Source of the DNA: Helopsaltes ochotensis
Lineage: Eukaryota; Chordata; Aves; Passeriformes; Locustellidae
Reading direction: 5' to 3'
Assembly (NCBI GenBank): GCA_013400155.1
Contig: VXBM01000238.1
Coordinates: 100,079 to 164,078 of the forward strand
DNA length: 64,000 bases
Every line of letters begins with the position of its first letter. The stretch's first letter is position 1. Positions 1 to 11,992 of this stretch are shown here, piece after piece. A program made the position numbers and the translations under genes. The notes beneath the pieces are model-generated. The model was not told the origin of the DNA and did not search any database. It worked only from the letters and a program-made list of their open reading frames with translations.

Positions 1-3000
1 AATGTAAGAGTCTTCTTTCCTAATATTGACATGCTATATTGTATTTCAATTAAATGATCAGGATAATTTACATTTTACAACTTGCTGAATTTGATAGTGA
101 AAGTCTATTTACAAGACTAATGTCCTGGAGAAATTACTATATCAAAAATTACCATCATAAGAGATCCAGAGTTGTCTTGTTAATACTTAAATGCATTGTG
201 GTGGAAATGATACACTAACAAGTCATCATTTTAAAAGTCTTTAACCCTGCCCATTTGTCAATACACTGTAATTACTTCATGACCTTTTTTTAAATATCAT
301 TCCAATACAAAATGAACATGTTGTGCGTAAAATGAAATTCACTTTTATGTAGATCAAAGGAAAATTCACATAACTTTTGACATGCATCTTGTTAAGAACT
401 TACAACCATTGCCCAAAAACCGACATCACGGAGTTTGTACCATCTTGTTTAAGATAGTGGGGTTTGTAATACTATACCTGAGAACAGGATTTGGAAGAGT
501 ATCCACCACTCTACAACAGTAAAATCAAGAAGGATTATCTACACAAAACCATTTTACACATGATTTCTAAAGAATTGGAAAGTATCTTCCTTAGTACTTT
601 TAAAACATAGAAATCAATTCTTATTCTCTTAAACCTCCAAGACTCTTTCACTCAATTTGAATGCAAAGTGTCCTAGGTAAAATTCTGTATGACTTTGAAA
701 AGATGACAATTAAATTTGCTTGCATTTTTACAAATCAAGAAATGAAGAAATTCAACAAAATAATAAATGCCAAAATAATAATTTCTGTTAAAAACAGAGT
801 AAATGTAACACTGAAGCTGCAATCGGAAACAGGAGGAAATAGATTTCATTTGATAAAATATCTCCCTGTTGTCTTCTCAGCTAGATTTCCCTGTTCTGTA
901 GTTATTCTCCATTTGCTCTTGTTTTCTTGTTTTCAGTTACCATCCACTCTTTTGCTCCCCAAACATTTTATTCACCATAGTTCTACCACATTTTCCTCAC
1001 CTTTCTATACCGATAGTTGTGCCTGACTACAGACCACAACCAAATTTACACAGCCCCTAATATAATCTAGGCAGTAATCCAGGCATTAATAGTCAACACA
1101 TGTAACCTGATTGACTGTATCCATCCAGTGAGAGGAGATGTCTCTCTAGCCAGCTGATCCCAACACAGAAATAAGATACTTTTTTGCATTAGCCACATTA
1201 AAGTCACTGGGGCATCTCAGTCTAGCCAGCCACTTACCTCAACCAAAATCCGACTGCAAAACAAATTTCTTGGATTTACTAGATTTTAGAACAAGAATGT
1301 ATTTTCATAAAGTGGTCAGGTGGTATATATTTCCTTTGAACAGACAGAAAATTTGCTTTTTAATACTTAAATAAAGTATTTTAATGAGTTTTTAAGGAAG
1401 ATGAAATTTTTTACAATTATTTTCTGCTTTTATTACTGTCCACAATAATTCATATGCAGTGGAAGAAGAAAATTACTGCAGGTAAAGTTACAACTTAAAG
1501 TTCTTCTTCCTTGGTAATCTGGCCAAACATGTTTTACAACAAAAGATATTGCCCCTACTCCTCTTCAGTTGGAGTCTGAGATGAGGCAGAATGGAAATTT
1601 TTTAAAAGGCACACTCAAACATGCTCCTTACACTGCTGCCATTTACCAGATTATCATAGCTAGAGATAACTGGAGAGATAACATTTGAAAAATGTTGAAC
1701 ATTGAGAATTAAGAAATTATTCACAGTTTACTAGCAGACTACAGAAGCATCTTCTGCTGTACTTTTTCATTAAGAACTATTAAGAATAGTTCACTAACCC
1801 TCTCAGAGAAACACACCTTATCAATAAATATTTCTGTACTGCAGCTAAGTAGTACATTTACAGGATATTTATTGCAATAAAAACAGGCTCAAATAACATG
1901 CAATTAATTACTTATTCAATCAGTTATGCTTATATGTGTTTAATGCACATACTAATAATCTGTAAATGTGCTCATTCTTTAACATAAGAAACAATTGGTT
2001 TTAATTGTAGTACAGAGCAGTTCACTGCTTTACATAGTGTCATTTTACCATAAAAGTGTCATTTTATCATTAATGGATGTTAATTAGTATATGAAAGTAT
2101 AGGATACTATCACATGGACTTTAATTCATTTTCAGAAATGAATATTGGTTCAATAGCAAGATCAGCTGCAGTGAAATTCTTGTAAATCATCTAAACTTGT
2201 GAAAAAAATCTGTTCATTAATCCTTCCTGACAGGTTAATTTCATTCCATTTCTAAGTTGCCAAGTTAGAACATGGAACAAATAATCAAAGGCCTTTAAAT
2301 CAAATATACCAAATCAAGACTAATTGAATATGTTTCAAGTATGTCAATAATAGATTCATTTTTCAAAATTTAATAGGAAAGCTTGTTAAGCTATAAAATA
2401 CATGCCCTGCTAAGTCTGGAAGGGCAGGAAAAATGTTGGCACAGCAAGTTTATCTTTTTGTTAACTGCATTCCCTGAATGTGTGACACAGCGTTCATAAA
2501 GGAAATGCATATACATCTTCATATGCACATGCTGTTTTGTAGATCAAATAGCTATGCAAAGTATTGAAGTAATATACGATTGTTTCATTTAATTAAGAGC
2601 TCTTAAGTTTCACATTCTATATAATCACACAGTTTTACAAAATCACACATTTCTGCCCAAACCACTATTTTATCTAGAATTTGGAATGTCTTTCCAAAGA
2701 AATGGGACTGGCTCTTCTATTACACTGAAGATTAATGACTATTAGTAAATTGAATAGGGCATAAATTCTTAATTCTGATGTAATTTTTTTTTTCATCTTT
2801 AGCACAGATGGCAAGAGAAGTTTAAAGAAATTGACTTGAGGTCATGCTAAAAACATTTGCTAAATATTCCTAGCTTCGTAAAATACTATGCCATATTGAA
2901 TGGCATTAGTGATTATCTCAGTTATTGCTGGACAAAAGGTGTCAACCACCACGTTGCGTGGAGCAGTTTTAAATAAAGACTCCCAAAACAAAGAGTCTCT

Positions 3001-3516
3001 GAGCACCACTGTCAGCTGAGATATAGAGGCTCATTGTGCTTCCCACTCCTAGTCCTGCAGCCAGTAAATATGGTACTCAGCTCACACAGTGCAAGTTGCT
3101 CTGATCCTTTTAGTTACAAAGTAATCGAATTACTACAGTTTGGACTCTGCTGTCACCACTGCAGCTCTGCTCACCCTTCTCACAGTCTGCAGGACAGCAC
3201 ACTTCAGAGAGGGCATGGCCAGAGAAAGGTTCAACCTGTGCACCTCATTTGTATCCCCTGACAGATCTGCTCCACTTCTTCTGCTCGTCAATTGATAGGG
3301 AGATATAGAGATACATATCTTAATTGCATTATTAACTTCATCGCCATAATTTATTTAAATCAGTCCATTTGTACTGTTGGCAGAAGCATGATTTAACCAG
3401 AACAGCACCTGCGGTGGTCCTATTTCACTTGGGCAGGCAAGAAATTCTTGACTCCCTACCGATTGTGGTCTTTTTTTCTCAAATCACATCACAATTTTGA
3501 ACAGAACAAGGCACAC
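1..3516. other. AT-rich unannotated DNA
   Basis: I see no gene, RNA or recognisable repeat family in this stretch. The longest open frame is 121 codons (661-1026, plus); it resembles no protein I know and has the mixed hydrophobic/lysine-rich composition expected of chance frames in AT-rich DNA. A roughly 18-bp unit containing AGTGTCATTTTA is repeated in tandem at about 2036-2071 with one base change, consistent with replication slippage. Confidence 0.6.
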
Positions 3517-4140
3517 TGTTGGGTTCTGTTATTAACCTGTTTTTCTGTATGTTGAATTGCCTTTGACGATTAATATTGTCAGTTCGGGAAAGTTCCTTCC
3601 CTATCAATCCTCTCCTGTTCCCCTCCACCCCCTCCTCGGCCGCCTGTCTGTCACTCGGCTGCTACTCCCAGATTCTGGAAGAATCTGTGGAAGGCATCAA
3701 ATGATAGGCCAGGATCAGAGGAAGCCCCTCCCTAAGAACCCTCCAAGAACCTAAGAACCCAACTTGTTCCCCCGTTGCCCATCAAGGCCTGTTCTCCTCC
3801 ATGGTTATCCCCTATTGGCTGTGAATGTATCCATTCCCTCGCAACTCCCCTCAGATAACACCCAGTATCCCATTGAGCTCAGTGCTCAGTTGGAGCAGCA
3901 CCCCTGAGACTTGGGAGTCTCTGTGGGGACAGAATAAAGTCTTGGCTTTTGCCCTCGGGCTGAGTCCGCCTCCTCCTTCACCACAGCCACAGCTTCTCCT
4001 GGATAAGGAGAGAGATCTCCTCTGCAGCTCCCTGGACTCTCAGGGTTCCGGGAAGCGTTCCCTGCACTGCCTGCAGTGTGAGCTAGCCGGGGCAGGCAGA
4101 GACACACCAAAGGGGCACCACGGCAGCACCCCAAGACCTT
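3517..4140 (+). mobile_element. LTR1: avian endogenous retrovirus LTR-like block, probably solo
   Basis: This GC-richer block has retroviral LTR layout on the plus strand. It opens with TGTTGGGTTCTG, and LTRs normally start with TG. A U3-like part contains a CCAAT-type element (CTATTGG, about 3812-3818). A clear AATAAA signal at 3933-3938 is followed by a T/G-rich stretch, as expected at the R/U5 boundary, and a U5-like C/G-rich region follows. No gag, pol or env frame and no primer-binding site is visible next to it, so it is probably a solo LTR or an isolated end. The 3' boundary near 4140 is uncertain and no convincing target-site duplication was found. The family name is unknown to me; another GC-rich avian repeat is possible. 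Confidence 0.55.
3933..3938 (+). terminator. LTR1 polyadenylation signal
   Basis: A canonical AATAAA hexamer lies inside the LTR-like block, followed by GTCTTGGCTTTTGCC, a T/G-rich downstream element. In an LTR this would mark the end of R and could still end transcripts entering from the left. Its activity is inferred only from the motif. Confidence 0.5.
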
Positions 4141-4561
4141 GAGTAAGACCAGACGTCAGGGAACTGGCAGATATGACATGGGATCCATAAAAAGCTTTCT
4201 GGAGCCTTCTGGAGTGGCAAATGGAATCCAAGCAAGATATCCTAAGGGATCCAAACCCACTCTATATATCCTGTGATGTTAGAAAGCAATGTAATACTTA
4301 GTGTCAGCATGACCTAAATCTCTTTCTAGACTCCCTTGTTTATCTATCCAAAGGCTACAGATACAAAGGCTACAAAGTGCTCAGATACCCAGTTCATGTT
4401 TATGTGCCATGTGTCTGTGCCATGAAGACTTCTACTAATTCATGCCTTCATTTGGAGAAAATTCCTGCCCTTTGCATCTGTTATACTTGCATTAACACAA
4501 AATGAGAAATATTAAAGCCAAGACTGTGGCTTTTATATAGCGTGTTATTATATTGTAATAA
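4141..4561. other. Spacer between the two LTR-like blocks
   Basis: About 420 bp of AT-richer sequence separates the two LTR-like blocks. I recognise no retroviral coding frame, primer-binding site or polypurine tract in it. It may be original host DNA or unrecognised flank of either element. A GGATCC motif occurs several times (near 4180, 4226-4252), probably by chance. Confidence 0.4.
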
Positions 4562-5342
4562 TGTGGTTTACCTGTACAAGTGATAGGGGGAAACCCCAAC
4601 CCCCTTTTACCCCTTCTTCCCCCACTATACCATCCTCCATTCTTCCTTCCACTTTACCATCCTCCATTACCCTGCCATCTTCTCTGGGTCCCACCCTTGG
4701 CTTCCTCCTTTGTCTCAGGTATATGGACCATCAAGTGTATCTATTGTCCAGGCCTCATATGGAATCTGGCCAAACCAGTTCCCCTCCCCCCCATATTTCC
4801 CTGGCTCCTTCTCCCCCTGCTTGGTTACACTTTTGTGGGACAGAACCATAACCTTTCCCCTGTGCTTACAGCCTGTCCCCTCCCCAAACTCCTCCCCCTT
4901 TCCCCTTGGACATAAAAACCCCTAACAGCCACGTGGTCGGGGAGTCAGTTGCCTTTCCATCGCACCCTGCTCGTGTCCACAAGCTTTGTGCCTCTCCATA
5001 TTGGAGATGAAACAAACTGGACATTTGACTGCCTCCTGTTTCCTTCTGTCAACTCACCTCCAGGGTAAGGAATCTGCTGAGCTAAAGGAGCCCACCCCTG
5101 GGATGCGGCCGCGCTGGAAGATCCCCCAAAAATAGGGCTTGGACCACCACACCACAGTGGGCCCAAGAACCTGGGGGCCTGCCAGCACAACACCGCACAA
5201 GACTGCAGCCATCAGTGACTTTTCCTGTTGAGCTCCAGAGGACAAAGTGGACCTGAACTGTAGTCTGTGGAGCTGGAAACCACTTTGGTTCCATTTGTCT
5301 CTGCTCTCAGTCTCCAGAGAGCCATTCACATGTGCCCACACA
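4562..5342 (+). mobile_element. LTR2: second, different avian ERV LTR-like block
   Basis: This block starts TGTGGTTTACCTG and has a pyrimidine-rich U3-like part (about 4600-4905), including a duplicated TACCATCCTCCATT motif. A TATA-like CATAAAAACC follows at 4911-4920, then CACGTGGTCGGGGAGTCAG, an arrangement I associate with the promoter/R start of avian ERV LTRs. About 90 bp further on, near 5007-5016, GATGAAACAAACTGG sits where an AATAAA signal would be expected and looks degraded. The following part keeps several CpGs, including a GCGGCCGC at about 5105, which suggests relative youth or low methylation. The block ends near ACACA at about 5342. Its sequence differs from LTR1, so the two are not a matched provirus pair. 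No coding frames accompany it. Boundaries and family are uncertain. Confidence 0.5.
4911..4920 (+). promoter_or_regulatory. LTR2 TATA-like box
   Basis: CATAAAAACC lies between a pyrimidine-rich U3-like segment and a GGGGAGTCAG segment resembling the beginning of an R region. This spacing is typical of an LTR core promoter. Activity is inferred. Confidence 0.4.
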
Positions 5343-6764
5343 GTAGCATCTGAATGAGTTTAAATGAAGCTGCAGACTTTTCTTGGGCTTGATATACAGG
5401 AGTCTGTTCTGTGGTAATTAAATAATTAATCAGTGCTACTCTGCAATTAACCAAATAAAATCAGATATTTCAGTAAAATTAATGAGCTCATTTCAGATTG
5501 TGTTCTCTTTTACAGCAAACTAGACAGTTACATTTCTGTTTCTCTAAGTAGTTATTTTTATATATCAAAATAAATTTTCTAAATTATCATTTGTCAAACT
5601 GAGTTATTCCAGGAAGCTGCTTAACTGACTTTTTTTTGATATTACTGTTTTGTTCACAACAACTTTCTTTTGTTTCTTACTTACCTAAAGAATTTATTCA
5701 ATGCATCCACTTTAGGCAGCTACAAGAACTCTGAAATGCTTCAATGGCAAATTTATTCTATTATTATTTATTCTGTTTATTCTATATTACACTTCACCTT
5801 ATTTGAATGTTCAATATGCTTGATATGGCATATAAAAATAGGGAAACAACTCTATTTCACATAAACCTGAGACAGTGCTACAGGTAGGATGCAGATTGCT
5901 TTGATCTCACTTCTGGACCTTAAACTACAGGAAAAATAATCCCTTCTAAATCCTGCTGTATAATTAATCAATTAAAAATGAGTGGAGTTATTTACATCAT
6001 AATCTACATTTCAGAGCCAAAAAGATGATTCTAAATTAAATTTAAGAGAAATTAAATTTCTTTAATTAAGAAAAATTTAAATTTAAACCTGAAAAAAAAT
6101 GGTGAAGTCAAGTCATCACTGTTTTTTATCTCATTTCTCTGACAGTTTCACAACTCTGTTACAGATAACTTAGTGGAGTTTAAAGCATTTACATTTTTTA
6201 GTTAAATAATAGTTATCAAAACAAATTGAATGTCCTAATTCAAAGGAAAAACTCAGCAATATAAGCTTAATATAATTTATTATAAGTCTTTCAAACAGAA
6301 CATTGCTAAGAATAGCCAGCTGAAAAAGAAGTTCCTTTATTCCCTATGCATTCACGTTTCTACTAGAAGACACCTCTTGGGGAAGCTGCTGCAGTTCTCA
6401 CTTCCATTTAATTAATACTTTCAGCTATTATCTGGTACAAAAAATGTCTGCACATTAAAAGTTATTCTTAGTCTTTAATTCAGCTCACATCTTCATAAAG
6501 TATAGTGATAAAATCTTTTTCCTAAACTGAAGAATTTGAGACTTTTAGTTATACTCTCTAGTCTCTTCAGTGTATAATTACAGCTGAAAACAGAATCATA
6601 AAATGTATCTATATATAATTTCGTCTTGAAAAAAATATAAATTATGTATATCACTCAGTGTTTTGAGTACATAGTAAGACATGGAACTTGCAAGGTATAA
6701 TACCTAAGTATTTCTAGGAAAAAGAATAAATCTAACCAAGTACGGTTTCAAGCCACATATTCCC
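5343..6764. other. AT-rich unannotated DNA with TAATTA motifs
   Basis: No gene is visible. The part at about 5410-5490 is dense in TAATTA/ATTAAT-type motifs, which are homeodomain-like sites but are common by chance in AT-rich DNA. The only open frame of note, 64 codons at 5670-5864 plus, is low-complexity hydrophobic and unlikely to be real. Confidence 0.5.
6031..6087. repeat. AT-rich cluster of short palindromes
   Basis: Several short self-complementary A/T words sit next to each other: a GAAATT/AATTTC pair around 6048-6060, a TTTAATTAA word just after it, and AAATTTAAATTT near 6074-6085. This is local low-complexity DNA with easy strand opening; no family is implied. Confidence 0.5.
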
Positions 6765-6822
6765 AGAATCATAGAATGGGTAAGGTTGGAAGGGACTGGG
6801 GTGGATCAGCTGGTTCTATTGT
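6765..6822 (-). mobile_element. CR1 LINE 3'-end fragment
   Basis: The segment begins AGAATCATAGAATGGG and continues with AGGTTGGAAGGGAC. This is the reverse complement of the CR1 3' terminus, whose tail is an ATTCTATG-type octamer repeat preceded by a GGTCCCTTCCAACC-like word. The element is on the minus strand with its 3' end at the left. Only about 55-60 bp are recognisable, so it is a severely 5'-truncated copy, as is usual for CR1. Confidence 0.8.
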
Positions 6823-9800
6823 TAATATAGAGAAGTTTAAGCATCTAATAAATCTAGATGTAAAATCATTTTTAAAACTGAAGAACTCATTATACAGTTT
6901 TAATAATGTATAAAGCTTCTAATCAGTGCTATCTAAATGATTAGTATTTGAAAATAATTTTGTACCTTTGTCTTTTAGAAGCACATTAGTGTATTTGCAT
7001 AGTTATGGAAATGACTGGTGCAAACTGATTACTCATTTTAAGAAAATGAGCAACACAATAGTATTGTATTTGAATCCTAAATCTAGGAATGCATTATTTA
7101 AAAATAGGATGGATTTTCAAGGGCATACATGAACTGCTCATCTTCCTACATACAATATATCAGATTTCAAAGTAATAAAGACACATTTGATGCATGCAAG
7201 CAGCTCAAGTCAATAATATCCACCTGTTGCCCTGTAAACTATATTGCTCAAAGTTTGGTGATACTACAATGGAAACCCAAAACAAGTTAAAAAAACTTGA
7301 AAAAAGTTTCTAAAATAATCTCAGTTAAACTAAAATGCCTATATCTACACAGTAAGTGTCAGAGAGTTTGTATTTTCACATGTGTAGTCGCTCAGTGCTG
7401 ACTAATGCTGGCAGGAATTGCCACACACTGTGGGCTGTGCTGGGTGGGTGCAGGGTATTTCCAAGGCCATGGTGGCTGACTGGGTGCTGTCCATCACACT
7501 AGACAGACACAGTGAGGAGCTAAGACTCAGGATGTGTCAGAGGTTTATAAAGTTCTTGTGGGGATAGAACCTGCTCCCTCCAATGTCATAAATATGCCTG
7601 TTTCCACCTTTCAGATATTTAGATTCCTTACTCTGGATGTCTCAACCTAAATTTCTCTTTAATAGTAATATTTCCTTCTGAAATCATTACAGCTTTCTTA
7701 GACTGTTTATACCCTAAAGTTTTCAATGTGTCATTGTTTTAATGTATTATTGTATTAGAATTTTCAATGTAATATTTAAAACGCCTGTACAAGTTGCATC
7801 TGGAAATACAATGCACAGTGTATAAACAAAAAAATCTACACAGAAGTCAGCATATGAATAGATGCTTAATAATGTTAGATTATGGAAACTCCTTCAAATG
7901 AGAGTTTATCTAACTGAACAGATTTAAGGTTAATGACATTTCATTTTCATGGCTTCACTTCAAGTGTATCAGGTGTATTACACTACATTCCTGATGGAGT
8001 GTGTTATCTTCTCAACTTCTTGCAATTTGCACAGCACAGGGTAGCTTTTGATTTAAAACTGCATGAAGGCATTCAAGCAAACAATTTGTCAAGATGAATA
8101 TAAAAAATAGCATTTTTTCTCCCAAAATGCAGGAAGGTATATCACCAGAAATCTGCTATTGCAGAACCTTTCTGAAGATAGCAATTCATACTACAGTGAA
8201 ATTAAGAAAGCATTTCCTGATCGTGTTTGTTCTAAATATATGTGTGTTTATGTGATAATCACCATAAAAGAAACCCACAAAGTTTATAATTTATAACTGC
8301 TAGTTAAAAATCTTTTTGATGGAAAAATAGTTTAAGGAATTAATAAGTATATGACAGTTTTAAATACACATATAATAGTTATAAATAAGATCAGGTTTTG
8401 CCTAAATAAAAATTCCATAATCTCTTTAGAGAGAAGTTAATGCTAAATCAGCTTGCATTTCACATACATTATATTAGAAAGCTAAAGTTGTCATTTACAA
8501 GGAGTCAAGGCATTTTCTCAGTATTGCTAATTTTGGTATTCGTATCTCTAATTTCTCTTTTAAGTTTTGAAATATTTTTTGTTTCTTCACCTCTGAAATT
8601 GTTAGCCTTGAAGGAAAACTAAACATTCTAGGACCTGTTAGCTGTTGTGTCACAAAAAGGGGTGAAAACCCAAACAAGATCTGTGGATTTTGGATGATCT
8701 GGTTTAGGTATCTATAGGGAAAATACTGGAATACACTCAACCTGCATAATTGTAGTGGTGTACTTGTAAAGAAATCACCTTACAAGACATCAATCCAAGA
8801 CAAAAGGTACAAATACTAGCACAAAAAAAACAGTTCTACCTCAGTGAGCTCTGCCCTGGCTGAACTTGGACTTCAGTGGAATTACCGTTTTTCCCAGTGT
8901 TTTAAGATTCCTAATTCTCTTCACAGCAGTCCAAGCACTCCTGTAGCTCTAATGTAGCGACCTCTAATTACTGGATTTCAAAATTTTCAGTAAAACAATG
9001 CTGCAAAATCAATGTTATCAGTCCTTGACATGCTGAATGCAATACTGTATCATATGGCATTTTACCTTCAAGTACTCTTTACAGCTGGGTAAATCACAAG
9101 ACATAATACTGCTGATGCCCAACTGTAGAATTATCTGACTAGTCTGTGAGGAAGAATATTTTACTAATTGGAAGAATTTTACTTCCAATATTTATATGTG
9201 AAAAAAATAATCCACAGTCATACCACACCCTGTACTCAGAGAGTAATACAGGCTTTCATCAGTATTTATAGAGTAAGGAGTCATGGTGCATACCCAGAAA
9301 GGTCAGACGCAAACAGCTTGGACAGGTTCTCAAAATATATATTTCATCTGCCTATGTCAAGGCAATGCCTCTACTAAATGGGACTTCAAATAAATCATAC
9401 TTTAGTTATTAGAGTGAAGTCAGACATTCAGTAGAAAAATTATTTAATTTCTAAGTATTTTTGCTGCTTTCCTTGGTAAGTGGCAGAACAGAACATCTTC
9501 CTGCAATATGCTCCATTGTTTGTGTAAATCAATTTTGGTATTTTTGGCAAGGGAACTATTTTCAGTTAATTATTTATTCAGCTAATGGAGCTCCTTTTTG
9601 TTGATGAAGAAGCTGATTTTTTCATATCTGCTTCACTTAAGCTTTTATACAACCTCCATTACAATAATATCAGAGCAAGTCACATTCTTTTAAAACACTT
9701 TTATTGTCATAACACACTGTTCTACAAAGCACTAGATTGGAAACACCTTAATACATTATCAGTATGACCAGTATGTAGTATCCCCAGTGGTAGGCAACAA

Positions 9801-11920
9801 TCCTCTCCTTGCACCGTACTAACTGGGTGCTATTATCAATTGTCCAGAGGTAAGAGTATAATTCCATCTAGATGGTCTGTTATTCTTCTGGCCTCTAGAA
9901 CCAGTCCACAGGAGGGCATCTTTTCTCATGGAATATCTGAATGTGACTTCAGTGGTTCAAATGGCCACAAGCGTGATGTGAGCCCATCTACCTTGACTGC
10001 AATGGGAGGTTTTTTTCACCTTGAGAGCCAGAGAGGCCACTGAGAGCCTCCAAGGGGAGGCATACAGCATCTCACTCATAACCCTCTGTCCTAAGTAGGT
10101 TTGGGACACATTTCCATACACAGGTGGCTAGCAAATTACTGTCCTTGGTCAGGTTGTGTTTCTTTGTATTTCCTTGTTTAAGAAACTGCTGATTTTGTCT
10201 GGAAATTAAGCCATTAAGGCAGTCTAAAAACAGAAACAACAAAAACCAAACCTTTAAGCTCTAACAATGTTATCTCCAACTCATACTGAGAAACGAGTTA
10301 TCTAAATCACATTATTTCACTTCACTTGAGGAAATAAAGGCTCTCTCTACTCTCCTTCTTTTCCAGTTGTTACAAATATTTTTAGATTGCTGAAGACATT
10401 TTCAAATTTTATATTGCTATAATTACAGATACATCTGAATTTAAGTTTAATTTTAGGTAATTAAGTAAATTAGTTTTAAAACCAATATTTTTTGCATGTT
10501 TAGCCAAGTCTAAAGTTGGATTTCTTTTTCCAAATCTTTTTTTAGTTGCCCATGCTTGCCTGAGTGCTAGTAATCATTAGATATCATTAGTCAAATTACA
10601 GTAGTTGAAAGACAAAGAGTGGAAAAAAACCAGAGGGTTGGATGCATTACAAGGCACAAAAAACGGATTTGGAAGTCTCTAAAGTTTGCAAGTCCCATTG
10701 CAATCCATGACAAATTTCTTTCTCAATCCTTCTGAGTTTTTCCTGATTGTCTACCTGGGATGACAGTCAATAGACTCAAATTTCTATTCACAACATATGC
10801 AAAAGTGAAAAATAATCAAAACAAGAAACAAATTTGAGGACTCTGAAGAATTCATGTTAGAAAATACTACTCTAGTGAAACACCATTGAGTAGGGAAAAT
10901 AGAACCTGAAGTTTTAATAATGAATAATACAAACAAAAGAAAAAGGCAAGTTTTATATCTGCAAGAATCCTGAGCAAAGCATAAGCTCACTTACACTTTT
11001 CTATGTGTTTCTATGCAGTTTATGCTTCACTCAATCAATATTGTGCCATGTTGATATGTTGTGCCATGTCAACAGGAATGATCTGTCCTCTCTAACTTAT
11101 TTTAGATGTGATGATCTAGCCTTGGAAATAAATATCCCACCATCTGCAGGACTTTAGGAAGATGTGAGGGACACCCACTGCATACTGCAGGCCAGAGGTC
11201 TTCAAAACTCATCTCCAAAAAAGGAAGAAATACCTTGGGAAAACAGCCCTCAAGAAGAGCTGAGAAGAGTGTCCTAAATGCGCTCAGTTTAACTCCACTT
11301 CAAAATACGTGTTCTTTGATTGTTGACAAAAAAAACAGTCCAGAAAAACCAGTCCACTGCTTTATTTGTAGCTAACTAATGGATTCTGTTGTGAATAGCT
11401 GAGGGTTAATAGTGTGCATCTTTTAAGATTGTAACCAGTGAAAAGAAAATAAGGACATTACTAGGAGATAAAATAGTAGGGAAATGTAATCTTTTTATAC
11501 AAAGATTCCACTGACAACCATTAGCATTATTATCTTTGCCAACCAGGAAATGACTATCATTTTAGATACTGTTTGACAGCTCTGACTTATTCCTGGAGAA
11601 CTCAACTTGATTCTCACCAATTAACATAGCAGATCCATAACCATCCTTAGACATGCCACATCTATTCATAGGGGATTATCTATAAGCCATTTATTCTACA
11701 TGTCTGTCCATTCAAAGTGTCTGTATTTTCTGCAAGATTACAGCCTCTCAACATTATTCTAAAACCAGTCACCAAATACTAAAGCCATTCTCCCTTGCTG
11801 AAAACCTTGCAGAAAAGAGAATGATATCATTTATTTATCTTATCTTTCTCTTTATCTTTCACCAGCTACAAGCATATCTTCTGTACAGCAAATAGTCTCA
11901 GATCTCTTAAGAAAAGTAAT
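6823..11920. other. AT-rich unannotated DNA
   Basis: I see no gene or clear repeat here. Two slightly GC-richer patches (about 7380-7540 and 9890-10075) have no recognisable family and no splice-flanked open frame that convinces me. Open frames are all under 85 codons. A short direct repeat, TGTGCCATGT, occurs twice around 11042-11069. Confidence 0.5.
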
Positions 11921-11992
11921 TTCCCTTCTTTTTTTCTCCTTCCCTTTCTGCCTTTCTCTCTCCTTTCTCCATCTCTCTGTCCCCTCACTCCA
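11921..11992 (+). repeat. Polypyrimidine tract
   Basis: About 70 bp are almost entirely C and T, with only a few purine interruptions, on the plus strand. It is made of TTCCC, TTTCT and CTCTCT words. Such tracts can form triplex-prone or S1-sensitive DNA and are common in vertebrate introns. No AG dinucleotide followed by a credible exon was identified just downstream, so it is not called as a splice-acceptor tract. Confidence 0.7.

Noticed and set aside
3511..3520. Possible target-site duplication (CACAC) around LTR1
   Set aside because: A CACAC word also occurs near 4108, but the bases just before it do not give a CA-ending LTR, so the match is probably accidental.
4555..5347. Possible target-site duplication (GTAAT versus GTAGC) around LTR2
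   Set aside because: Only three of five bases agree and the left copy is not directly adjacent to the TG start.
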